A DNA stretch of 7,662 nt from Aquiluna sp. Lineage in GTDB: Bacteria; Actinomycetota; Actinomycetes; Actinomycetales; Microbacteriaceae. The stretch is taken from positions 1 to 7,662 of the forward strand of contig JADHKY010000051.1 in NCBI GenBank assembly GCA_016780945.1, given 5' to 3'. A program made the translations under genes and the position numbers. The stretch's first letter is position 1, and each line of letters starts with the position of its first letter. The notes below the pieces were generated by a model. That model saw only the letters and a list, made by a program, of their open reading frames with translations, did not search any database and was not told where the DNA came from. This document shows positions 1 through 6,248 of this stretch, in pieces.

Positions 1-7
1 CCAAACC

Positions 8-16
8 AAAGGAGAG
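8..16 (+). promoter_or_regulatory. Ribosome binding site of the binding-protein gene
   Basis: The sequence AAAGGAGAG lies 4 bases before the ATG at 21. It is a strong Shine-Dalgarno match and fixes this start. Only 20 bases precede the gene in the window, so no promoter or osmotic control element can be seen. Confidence 0.75.
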
Positions 17-20
17 AAGC

Positions 21-977
21 ATGAAGCATTCTAAGAAATTCTCAATGTTGGCGATTGGCGCTGTTGCAGCGTTGGCGCTTTCAGGATGCGCCGCTTCGGA
101 CGAGTCCAGCTCAGGCGGAACTCTTTCGGAGTATGACCTATCAGGCGTATCTATTGCTGTCGGGTCTAAGGACTTCGACGAGCAGCTCATTCTTGGCGAG
201 ATGATGGTTGCAGCCTTCGAGGCTGCAGGTGCAGAGGTGGACAACAAGGTAAACCTCGGTGGCACCAACGTCGCTCGCGCAGCACTCGAGTCGGGTGAGA
301 TCGACATCTACATGGAGTACAACGGCACCGGCTGGACCGTCCACCTAGGACAGTCCGACCCAAGCTTTGACCCAGAGGTCCTCACCTCAGGCGTTCGTGA
401 CATGGACCTTGCCGAGAACGGCATTGTCTGGGTTGGTCGCTCGCCATTCAACAACACCTACGGATTCGCATCGAGCCCAGAGGTGACAGAGGCAAACGGT
501 GGAGCATTCGACCTCAAGTCGATGATGGAGTATGTCCGTGACAACTCTGACGCCGTGGTCTGCATGGAGTCTGAGTTCCCAAGCCGTCCCGACGGCCTGA
601 TTCTCACCGAGACCCACGCCGGAATCGATCTGCCGGACAACCAGCAGCTCATTCTCGACACCGGAATCATCTACACCGAGACCGCAAACAACAACTGCGA
701 CTTCGGTGAGGTATTCACCACCGACGGCCGTATTCCAGCACTTGGACTGACTCTGGTAACTGACCCAGGCGTAAACATTTTGTACAACGTCTCGGGAACC
801 ATCCGCCAGGACAAGTACAACGAGGCGCCTGAGGCATTCGATGGCATCATCGAAGCCGTTCTGGCACCACTGGACAACATCAAGATGGCCGAGCTAAACG
901 GCAAGGTGTCTGCAGAGGGTGAAGACCCAGCAGCTGTCGCACGCGACTTCCTAGTCGCTGAAGGTCTGATCGACTAA
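21..977 (+). CDS. Glycine betaine/choline-type ABC importer, lipoprotein substrate-binding protein (OpuAC/OsmF family)
   Basis: This is the extracytoplasmic binding protein of an osmoprotectant ABC importer, 318 residues, the usual size for the family. Residues 1-23 form a lipoprotein signal: basic MKHSKK, a hydrophobic stretch (9-20), and the lipobox LSGC with Cys23 as the lipidated residue, followed by a Ser/Gly-rich linker. The mature domain opens with GSKDFDEQLILGE (48-60) and contains EYNGTGW (99-105), both typical of OpuCC/OsmF/ProX-like proteins that bind quaternary ammonium compounds. Tyrosines 98, 100, 147, 218 and 255 are candidates for the aromatic cage around the ligand; that assignment is inference. 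Two cysteines besides the lipobox (181, 226) could form a disulfide outside the cell. It is the first gene of a four-gene operon; the next gene starts 8 bases after its stop. The exact ligand (glycine betaine, choline, carnitine, proline betaine) cannot be told from sequence alone. Confidence 0.92.
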   Translation: MKHSKKFSMLAIGAVAALALSGCAASDESSSGGTLSEYDLSGVSIAVGSKDFDEQLILGEMMVAAFEAAGAEVDNKVNLGGTNVARAALESGEIDIYMEYNGTGWTVHLGQSDPSFDPEVLTSGVRDMDLAENGIVWVGRSPFNNTYGFASSPEVTEANGGAFDLKSMMEYVRDNSDAVVCMESEFPSRPDGLILTETHAGIDLPDNQQLILDTGIIYTETANNNCDFGEVFTTDGRIPALGLTLVTDPGVNILYNVSGTIRQDKYNEAPEAFDGIIEAVLAPLDNIKMAELNGKVSAEGEDPAAVARDFLVAEGLID

Positions 978-985
978 GTAGATCG

Positions 986-1642
986 GTGGATTTTCTCCTC
1001 AGCCTTCTAGAGTTTGCTTTTGGTCGCCAAGAGCAAGTTCTAGAGGCGTTAGCCCAACATGCGGGCTATGTGGTTTCGGTGCTGGTGACGGCTGGCGTCT
1101 TCGCCATCGTCACCGGCATCGTGACCAGACGCAACCAGCTTGCTAGGGAGCTGGCCCTATCCATTGCGTCGGTCTTTCTGACGATCCCCTCCCTGGCACT
1201 ATTTGTGATTTTTATCCCGCTTGTTGGACTGGGTTTCGCACCATCGTTCATCGCGCTGTTTCTCTATTCACTGCTGCCAATCCTTCGAAACACCATTACC
1301 GGTCTCGACGGCATTGACCCAGGGGTGCTGGAGAGTGCGAAGGGCATGGGCCTAAGTCCGCTGCAGGTGCTGCTCAGGGTTGAGCTGCCACTGGCATGGC
1401 CTGTGATACTTGCAGGAATTCGAGTTTCCTCGATGCTTATCGTTGGTATCGCCGCCATCGCCACCTTGGTTGCCGGTGGTGGTCTGGGAGACTTCATTAA
1501 GAGCGGTCTTGCAAGGCTGCCGCTTCCCAACTCGCTAGAGGCAATCTGGCTGGGAACCATTTTGTGCCTTCTGCTGGCACTAGTTATTGACCTAATTCTT
1601 CAGGCCGCAAGATTGGCCACTATCTCGAAGGGAATTCGATGA
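986..1642 (+). CDS. Osmoprotectant ABC importer permease, first subunit
   Basis: This is an integral membrane permease of the BPD_transp_1 fold (OpuCB/OpuCD, ProW/ProZ type), 218 residues. Hydrophobic segments lie at about 27-48, 55-82, 84-105, 137-165 and 185-208. The cytoplasmic EAA loop that docks on the ATPase spans about 116-135, with the core ESAKGMG and ending in VELP. LPILRNTITGL (97-107) and AGGGLGD (163-169) are family motifs and recur almost unchanged in the second permease of the operon, so the two are paralogues expected to form a heterodimer. The start is GTG at 986, 8 bases after the preceding stop; no good Shine-Dalgarno is visible, so translation is probably coupled to the binding-protein gene. 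The stop overlaps the next start as ATGA. Confidence 0.9.
   Translation: MDFLLSLLEFAFGRQEQVLEALAQHAGYVVSVLVTAGVFAIVTGIVTRRNQLARELALSIASVFLTIPSLALFVIFIPLVGLGFAPSFIALFLYSLLPILRNTITGLDGIDPGVLESAKGMGLSPLQVLLRVELPLAWPVILAGIRVSSMLIVGIAAIATLVAGGGLGDFIKSGLARLPLPNSLEAIWLGTILCLLLALVIDLILQAARLATISKGIR
1628..1633 (+). promoter_or_regulatory. Ribosome binding site of the importer ATPase
   Basis: AAGGGA lies 5 bases before the ATG at 1639, inside the end of the permease gene. With the ATGA stop/start overlap it supports this start and coupled translation. Confidence 0.55.
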
Positions 1643-2757
1643 GCGAACCGCTAATCCGATTGGAGAGCGTCAGCAAGAGCTATGGCTCGGGCGCTGAGCC
1701 TGCTGTAAAGAAGCTGACTCTGGAGGTCGAGAAGGGCGAGGTGCTGGTTCTGGTCGGACCATCCGGCTGTGGCAAGAGCACGACCCTGAGGCTCATCAAC
1801 CGCCTCATCGAGCCCACCTCGGGCAAGATCTTTCTAAATGGCGAGGACGTCACAGACGTTGACCCTTCTGAGCTCAGAAGAAAGATCGGCTACGTAATTC
1901 AGCAGGTGGGACTCTTCCCCCACCGCACCATCGCCGAGAACATCGCTACTGTTCCCAGGCTTTTGGGTTGGGACAAGGCGAAGATTGAAAGCCGCATCGA
2001 CGAGATGTTAGAGCTTGTCTCCATGGACCCCGAGACCTATCGCGATCGCTACCCCAAGGAGCTCTCGGGAGGTCAGGCCCAGCGCGTTGGGGTTGCCAGG
2101 GCACTGGCCGCTGACCCAGACGTTCTGTTGATGGACGAGCCATTTGGAGCTATCGACCCCATCACCAGAGACCGCCTCCAGAACGAATTCCTAAGGCTCC
2201 AACAGGAGCTGAAGAAAACCATTGTCTTTGTCACTCACGACATCGACGAAGCAATCAAGATGGGTAATCGCATTGCCATTCTCCGTGAGGGAAGCGAGAT
2301 AGCGCAGCTAGATACCCCAGAGGCCATCCTCTCCCACCCAGCTGACGAGTTTGTGGAGAGCTTCCTGGGATCAGGAGCGATTTTGAAGGGTCTGACCCTG
2401 AAGAAGGTTCGCGATATTGATCTGCACCAGGTTCCAACCCTCACCGCGCCGGTGGCCAGGGACCAAGCCCTTCAGGCCCTTCAGGACTCTCCAGATCAGG
2501 TGGCTGTGCTGCTAGACGATAAAGAGCAGCCCACTAGGTGGATTGACGAAAAGGCCCTGAACCGCACCTCGCAACCGATTGAGAAAAGTGGCAGGCCAGT
2601 AACTGTTAACCTCCAGCCCGAGGACACCCTGCAGGATGCTCTAACTACCATGTTGCAGTCTTCGGTTGGAATGGCCGTGGTCACTGACCGTAAGGGTAAG
2701 TACCTGGGCTGCTGCACCATCGAGTCTCTCGCGAAGCTGATTATGAGTGAGGGATAG
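1639..2757 (+). CDS. Osmoprotectant ABC importer ATP-binding protein with C-terminal CBS region (OpuCA/ProV type)
   Basis: This is the cytoplasmic ATPase that drives the betaine-type importer, 372 residues, a normal length for OpuCA. The nucleotide-binding domain has Walker A GPSGCGKST (40-48), Q-loop glutamine near 88-89 before VGLFPH, signature LSGGQ (142-146), Walker B VLLMDEP (162-168) with catalytic Glu167, D-loop AIDP (171-174) and switch His200 in VFVTHD. The form FGAIDPITR is typical of the glycine betaine/proline branch. Residues from about 262 to 370 fit a tandem CBS pair, the second copy being the clearer (VTVNLQPEDTLQDAL, then GMAVVTDRKGKYLG). In related importers the CBS module senses ionic strength or binds c-di-AMP and so shuts or opens transport; which applies here is unknown. 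It lies between the two permease genes, overlapping the first by ATGA and ending three bases before the start of the second. Confidence 0.94.
   Translation: MSEPLIRLESVSKSYGSGAEPAVKKLTLEVEKGEVLVLVGPSGCGKSTTLRLINRLIEPTSGKIFLNGEDVTDVDPSELRRKIGYVIQQVGLFPHRTIAENIATVPRLLGWDKAKIESRIDEMLELVSMDPETYRDRYPKELSGGQAQRVGVARALAADPDVLLMDEPFGAIDPITRDRLQNEFLRLQQELKKTIVFVTHDIDEAIKMGNRIAILREGSEIAQLDTPEAILSHPADEFVESFLGSGAILKGLTLKKVRDIDLHQVPTLTAPVARDQALQALQDSPDQVAVLLDDKEQPTRWIDEKALNRTSQPIEKSGRPVTVNLQPEDTLQDALTTMLQSSVGMAVVTDRKGKYLGCCTIESLAKLIMSEG
2749..2754 (+). promoter_or_regulatory. Ribosome binding site that fixes the TTG start of the second permease
   Basis: GAGGGA sits 6 bases before TTG at 2761, within the last codons of the ATPase gene. 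The nearby ATG at 2743 is in the same frame but is closed by the ATPase TAG stop, so TTG is the credible start. Confidence 0.65.
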
Positions 2758-2760
2758 AAC

Positions 2761-3522
2761 TTGTCGACAGTCAGCCCCAACCTTTCAAGCCGCACACCAC
2801 TAAGTGAGCGGCTAGACCTCATCGTTTCGCCCATCTTTGCGGTGATTCTTGGGCTGATAGGTACTGCGGTCTGGCTTTACTCCGACATTGACTCGATTAC
2901 CGAGGACATCCTGGCCCCGGAGAAGCTGCAGCGGCAGCTCGGGGAAACCCTGGTGCTGGGCTTCTCCTCCTCAATTCTCGTGATTTTGGTGGCGATTCCC
3001 CTTGGGATTGTCGTGACCAGAAAGGGCTTCCCAAGGCTCAAGAACTTCCTAGTTGACACCCTTGGGTTAGCCCAGGCCCTTCCCGCCTACGGCCTGATTG
3101 TGATCTTCTTCTCATTCATGGGCGCCGGCATCACTACCGTGATCTTTGCCCTTGCGACATTCTCTCTTTTGCCAGTGCTGCGAAACACCATCGTGGGGCT
3201 GGAGCAGGTGGACAAGTCGGTCATTGATGCCGGTCGCGGGATGGGCTATACCTCAAGGCAGATCCTCATGAAGATTGAGCTGCCACTTTCTGTGGAGGTC
3301 ATCATTGCCGGCATCCGCACAGCCATCGTCATCAACGTTGGCATGTCGGCGCTCGCCTTCTTGGTCGGTGGTGGTGGGCTCGGTGAGACCATCAACTCAG
3401 GCCTAAAACTTGATCGCGGACCGGCAATTCTTATCGGTGCCGTGATGGTGGCGATCCTGGCCCTGGTGTTTGACTTCCTGAGCGCCCTGGCTCAGAAGTA
3501 TCTAAAGCCCAAGGGGCTATAA
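2761..3522 (+). CDS. Osmoprotectant ABC importer permease, second subunit
   Basis: This is the second membrane subunit of the importer, 253 residues. It has an N-terminal membrane segment (about 21-42) that the first permease lacks, then hydrophobic segments at about 62-86, 97-118, 120-140, 178-203 and 222-243. The EAA loop lies at about 156-175, starting DAGRGMG and ending IELP. LPVLRNTIVGL (137-147) and GGGGLGE (203-209) match the paired motifs of the first permease. The start codon is TTG with a good ribosome binding site 6 bases upstream. The gene is in the same reading frame as the ATPase gene, separated by one TAG codon and AAC. The TAA stop runs into the A-tract of the downstream terminator. 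It is the last gene of the operon. Confidence 0.9.
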   Translation: MSTVSPNLSSRTPLSERLDLIVSPIFAVILGLIGTAVWLYSDIDSITEDILAPEKLQRQLGETLVLGFSSSILVILVAIPLGIVVTRKGFPRLKNFLVDTLGLAQALPAYGLIVIFFSFMGAGITTVIFALATFSLLPVLRNTIVGLEQVDKSVIDAGRGMGYTSRQILMKIELPLSVEVIIAGIRTAIVINVGMSALAFLVGGGGLGETINSGLKLDRGPAILIGAVMVAILALVFDFLSALAQKYLKPKGL

Positions 3523-3556
3523 AAAAGCGGGCCAGGTTTCCCCAGCCCGCCTTTTT
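3521..3556. terminator. Bidirectional intrinsic terminator between convergent operons
   Basis: GCGGGC (3527-3532) pairs with GCCCGC (3545-3550). Inside it two further G-C pairs (3535-3536 with 3541-3542) form beyond a 2x2 mismatch, around a TTTC loop. A run of six A (3521-3526) precedes the stem and CTTTTT (3551-3556) follows it, so a U-tract is made on either strand. It serves the importer operon on the plus strand and the exporter operon, whose last stop is at 3566, on the minus strand. Confidence 0.88.
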
Positions 3557-3565
3557 GTTTTGTTG

Positions 3566-4345
3566 CTATTCGATGTCTCGCCTGAGGCTCGTGGCAATTG
3601 CCAGGCCGGCAAACACCGCGCCATAGCCCAGCAGCACAACCGTTGCGGTTAGTGGTGGAAGGTAGGCGGTGGTGTCGATGCCAAACTCGGGAGCCTGGAT
3701 GTCTAGTGCCAGCATGGCCGCAATTAGGCCCTGTGGCAGGTACTTTCCGGTGTCAGGGGCGAGAGCCAACAGGATTGGATCAATCACGAACAGGTAGAGA
3801 AGTGCGCCAGTGATTGCGAGCATCTGGTTTCTAACCAAGGTTCCAAGCGCAACCCCAATGATTCCCAAGACAGCACCAGAAACAACGGCTGCCAGCATGG
3901 TGTTGATAAACACCTCGTTAGTTGGGCTAGCCGCATCTGGGAAGAACGAGAGTGCTATCCAGCCACCAGCAAGACCAGCAGCCGTCGAAATCACCATCAC
4001 GAGCATGCCGCCAATAGCGGCAATGACAAGTTTGGTGGCGAGTACTGTGCCGCGCTTTGGCGCTGTTAGGAAGGTCGCGACAGCGGTACCGTGCCGGAAC
4101 TCACCCGACATCAGCATGATGCCGATGATGATCGCAAAAAAGTAGGCCGAGATGGCATTTGCATAAACGGCATCAACCGATTGAGTTTGGTCAAGACTAA
4201 GTCCAAATCCAGTGTCGGGGTTGTCAAAGATTACCGGTGTCACTGCGGTGCTCAGACCAGCAAGCAGGATTCCGGCAATCAGCAATCCCCAGTGTGCGCG
4301 AGCGTAGATCAGCTTGCGCCATTCAGATTTCAGTAGTGCTCCCAT
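3566..4345 (-). CDS. ABC-2 type exporter permease
   Basis: This is the membrane subunit of a two-component ABC exporter, 259 residues with six hydrophobic segments (about 18-38, 62-80, 103-132, 147-171, 177-196, 231-252). The N-terminus carries a short amphipathic stretch, LLKSEWRKLIYAR, and GEFRHGT (81-87) follows segment 2; both are typical of ABC-2 permeases paired with BcrA/NatA-like ATPases. Its ATG shares one base with the stop of the ATPase gene (TAATG), and a strong ribosome binding site, GGAGGTGA, precedes it. Family members export antibiotics, bacteriocins, lipids or ions; the substrate cannot be inferred here. The permease would pair as a homodimer with two copies of the adjacent ATPase. 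Confidence 0.85.
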   Translation of the reverse strand: MGALLKSEWRKLIYARAHWGLLIAGILLAGLSTAVTPVIFDNPDTGFGLSLDQTQSVDAVYANAISAYFFAIIIGIMLMSGEFRHGTAVATFLTAPKRGTVLATKLVIAAIGGMLVMVISTAAGLAGGWIALSFFPDAASPTNEVFINTMLAAVVSGAVLGIIGVALGTLVRNQMLAITGALLYLFVIDPILLALAPDTGKYLPQGLIAAMLALDIQAPEFGIDTTAYLPPLTATVVLLGYGAVFAGLAIATSLRRDIE

Positions 4346-5049
4346 TAGAGCTCACCTCCAGTCAGCGCCAAGAAGGCGTCTTCTAAGCTTCCGTCTCCGA
4401 CGACTTCCTTCATCGAGCCAGAGGCAATGAGCTTGCCCTTGTTGATGATCAGAACGTCGTCCACGGTGTTCTGCATCTCAGCGAGCTGGTGTGAAGAAAC
4501 CAGGATTGTCCTGCCACCCTCTGCAAGCTTTCTCAAAAACTTCCTCAGCCAGGCAATGCCTGCAGGGTCCAAGCCGTTGGCTGGCTCATCGAGGATGAGA
4601 ATCTCTGGGTCTCCCAGGATCGCGCCCGCTAGTGCCAGTCGCTGCTTCATGCCCAGCGAGTAGTTCTTCATGCGCTTCCCAGCAGCATCCTTGAGCTCGA
4701 CCATCTCAAGCACCTCGTCGACTCTTGAGTCTGGGATTCCGGCCGCTGCGGCAACAACCCTGAGGTTTTGCTTCCCAGTAAGTGCTGGGTGGAAGCCTCG
4801 GCTATCAAGGACCGTCCCGACCTGGCTAAGCGGGTTATCAAGGTCGCGATAGCGCTTGTCATAGATCAGAGCCGTGCCGCTTGTTGGGGCCGATAGCCCC
4901 ACAAGACAACGAAGCGTCGTCGATTTTCCGGCGCCGTTGGGGCCCAGAAAGCCCGTGATTCGCCCTTTCGCTATGTTGGCCGTCAAGTTGTCCACGGCAT
5001 TTTGCTTGCCATAGGTCTTGACTAGGCCAGAAATGGCAATTGCAGCCAT
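4345..5049 (-). CDS. ABC exporter ATP-binding protein (BcrA/DrrA-like)
   Basis: This is the cytoplasmic ATPase of the exporter, 234 residues, a single nucleotide-binding domain without the C-terminal extension seen in some drug exporters. Walker A is GPNGAGKST (36-44). The signature is the divergent YSLGMKQRL (130-138), normal for this exporter group. Walker B is ILILDEP (150-156) with catalytic Glu155, followed by NGLDP (158-162) and switch His187 in VSSHQL. The usual Q-loop glutamine is replaced near 79-88 by TVLDSRGFHP, as in related ABC-2 ATPases that carry an acidic residue there. It overlaps the regulator gene upstream by one base (TGATG) and the permease gene downstream by one base (TAATG), so the three form one transcription unit. 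A role in efflux of, or immunity to, a toxic compound is the likeliest reading, but the substrate is unknown. Confidence 0.92.
   Translation of the reverse strand: MAAIAISGLVKTYGKQNAVDNLTANIAKGRITGFLGPNGAGKSTTLRCLVGLSAPTSGTALIYDKRYRDLDNPLSQVGTVLDSRGFHPALTGKQNLRVVAAAAGIPDSRVDEVLEMVELKDAAGKRMKNYSLGMKQRLALAGAILGDPEILILDEPANGLDPAGIAWLRKFLRKLAEGGRTILVSSHQLAEMQNTVDDVLIINKGKLIASGSMKEVVGDGSLEDAFLALTGGEL
4352..4359 (-). promoter_or_regulatory. Strong ribosome binding site of the exporter permease
   Basis: Read on the minus strand, GGAGGTGA lies 6 bases before the ATG at 4345. It is the best Shine-Dalgarno match in the window and falls within the last codons of the ATPase gene, which suggests the permease is made efficiently and is not dependent on coupling alone. 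Confidence 0.75.
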
Positions 5050-5657
5050 CAGTTACCTGCTTTCTTTTTGGTTTTGCCGGCCGGAATGAAGACTCCGTCC
5101 CGCAACATCTCGTTATTGGAATTCATCAGCCTCGATGCCACGTGATCTGAGCTGATTGGTCCTCCCATGGATTTCTCTATTTGGCTCATCAAGAGCACTG
5201 ACCCCAGGCCACTGACTGTCATGATCAGGGCCGTGGTTTGTTTGTCGCTCATGTCTCTAAGCCGCCCCGCCTGTTTCATTTGATCAAGTAGGACCTCTGA
5301 CTCGCTGACAGCTGCGTCAAAGAGCCGCTGGGAATACTCGCCTCCTGCAAGCAGCACCTGCCTAAAGAAGTTCAGGGGGGTAGTCCCCTTTTCCATGAAC
5401 GCCCGCCAGTTCTGTAGCCGCTTCGACTCGTCATCGAGCATCGCCGCCTTCTCACCTGCAACCCAAGCACCGAGGGTCTCCGAGATGGCCTCTTTTATAA
5501 GGGCCTCCTTGGTACCAAAGTGGTGAATCAAGAGCGCAGGCGAGACCCCTGCTCTTTTGGCAATGGACCTTAGAGAGGTGCCGGCAAAACCGTTCTCGGC
5601 GAACATCTCAACGGCAATCTTGAGTAGCTGCTCCCTGGTCGTCTCGGCTGAACGCAT
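5049..5657 (-). CDS. TetR-family transcriptional regulator of the ABC exporter operon
   Basis: This is a one-component repressor, 202 residues from the ATG at 5657. Residues 5-50 are the TetR DNA-binding domain: TREQLLKIAVEMFAENGFAGTS, then the helix-turn-helix LRSIAKRAGVSPALLIHHF (29-47) and the usual TKEAL. The rest (about 55-190) is the variable ligand/dimer domain, with a basic tail KTKKK. A TTG two codons upstream (5663) would give 204 residues, but ATG is preferred because a well-formed -10 box ends 6 bases before it and no Shine-Dalgarno is present, so the mRNA is probably leaderless. Being the first gene of an exporter operon, with a palindrome over its own promoter, it probably represses itself and the exporter until an inducer, perhaps the exported compound, binds. 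The inducer is unknown. Confidence 0.9.
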   Translation of the reverse strand: MRSAETTREQLLKIAVEMFAENGFAGTSLRSIAKRAGVSPALLIHHFGTKEALIKEAISETLGAWVAGEKAAMLDDESKRLQNWRAFMEKGTTPLNFFRQVLLAGGEYSQRLFDAAVSESEVLLDQMKQAGRLRDMSDKQTTALIMTVSGLGSVLLMSQIEKSMGGPISSDHVASRLMNSNNEMLRDGVFIPAGKTKKKAGN

Positions 5658-5663
5658 GTTCAA

Positions 5664-5692
5664 ATACTAAACAACTGTTCAGCAAATATCAA
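5664..5692 (-). promoter_or_regulatory. Promoter of the tetR-exporter operon
   Basis: On the minus strand, -35 TTGATA (5687-5692), a spacer of exactly 17 bases, and -10 TAGTAT (5664-5669) form a near-consensus sigma-70/HrdB-type promoter. The expected transcription start, 6-7 bases after the -10, falls on the ATG at 5657, which implies a leaderless transcript. Confidence 0.7.
5667..5682. promoter_or_regulatory. Candidate TetR operator palindrome
   Basis: CTAAACA-AC-TGTTCAG is an inverted repeat with 7-base arms, six of seven positions matching, around a 2-base centre. It overlaps half of the -10 box and most of the spacer of the tetR promoter, the standard place for an autorepressor site. 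Binding by the neighbouring TetR protein is inferred from position and symmetry. Confidence 0.6.
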
Positions 5693-5704
5693 GCACCCGA
5701 TTCG

Positions 5705-5713
5705 TGACACAAT
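5705..5713 (+). promoter_or_regulatory. Possible extended -10 of the cyclophilin gene
   Basis: TGACACAAT resembles an extended -10 (TGn plus CACAAT, four of six matches to TATAAT). It ends 6 bases before the ATG at 5720, so a transcript would start at or next to that ATG. No -35 is recognisable. GGAG at 5714-5717 is only 2 bases from the ATG, closer than a normal ribosome binding site. Confidence 0.35.
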
Positions 5714-5719
5714 GGAGCA

Positions 5720-6247
5720 ATGACAAATCCCACCTCAGTAGCTACCCTGCACACCAATCACGGCGACATCAAGGTCAACCTCTTTGGCCTGCACGCCCCG
5801 CAAACAGTCGAGAACTTCGAGGGTCTCGCAATGGGTGCCATCGAATGGCGCGACCCAAAGAGCGGAGAGATGAAGACCGGACCTCTCTACGAGAACGTGG
5901 TCTTCCACCGCATCATCCCAGACTTCATGATTCAGGGCGGTGACCCAACCGGCACCGGCATGGGTGGCCCCGGCTACCAGTTCAAGGACGAGATTCACCC
6001 CGAGCTTAACTTCGCAGAGCCCTACAAGCTCGCCATGGCAAATGCCGGACCGGGCACCAACGGTAGCCAGTTCTTCATTACCGTTGCGCCAACCACCTGG
6101 CTGCAGGGTCGCCACACGATCTTTGGTGAGGTGGCAGATGATGCGAGCAAGAAGATCGTCGACAAGATTGCAGCAGTGGAGACCGCCGGTCAGGACCGCC
6201 CAATTGAAGATGTAGTGCTTACCTCGGTCTCTATCGAAACTCTCTAA
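5720..6247 (+). CDS. ppiA: Cyclophilin-type peptidyl-prolyl cis-trans isomerase
   Basis: This enzyme isomerises Xaa-Pro peptide bonds to assist protein folding. It has 175 residues, no signal peptide and no membrane segment, so it is cytoplasmic. The single cyclophilin domain spans about 6-173. Signature motifs are FHRIIPDFMIQGGDP (62-76), MANAGPGTNGSQFFIT (106-121) and TWLQGRHTIFG (126-136). By alignment from memory with human CypA, catalytic Arg64, and Phe69, Gln72, Gln117, Phe119, Trp127, Leu128 and His132 of the active site are all present, so the protein should be active; the tryptophan is the residue linked to cyclosporin sensitivity. The loop WRDPKSGEMKTGPLYE (43-58) is usual in actinobacterial members. 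It is divergent from the TetR operon and is followed after one base by the rhomboid gene. A cyclophilin at this spot is common near the actinobacterial replication origin. Confidence 0.94.
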   Translation: MTNPTSVATLHTNHGDIKVNLFGLHAPQTVENFEGLAMGAIEWRDPKSGEMKTGPLYENVVFHRIIPDFMIQGGDPTGTGMGGPGYQFKDEIHPELNFAEPYKLAMANAGPGTNGSQFFITVAPTTWLQGRHTIFGEVADDASKKIVDKIAAVETAGQDRPIEDVVLTSVSIETL

Positions 6248-6248
6248 A

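Noticed and set aside
969..985. Direct repeat GATCG around the stop of the binding-protein gene
   Set aside because: Five-base repeats 12 bases apart are expected by chance. No stable hairpin of the kind that often follows binding-protein genes is formed here.
2496..2834. 112-codon open frame on the minus strand across the ATPase/permease junction
   Set aside because: It is opposite two well-supported genes and has no family features; low-complexity Ser/Arg composition suggests a shadow frame.
5658..5663. TTG start two codons upstream for the TetR gene
   Set aside because: It would lie one base after the -10 box, upstream of the expected transcription start, with no ribosome binding site. 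The ATG at 5657 fits the promoter.
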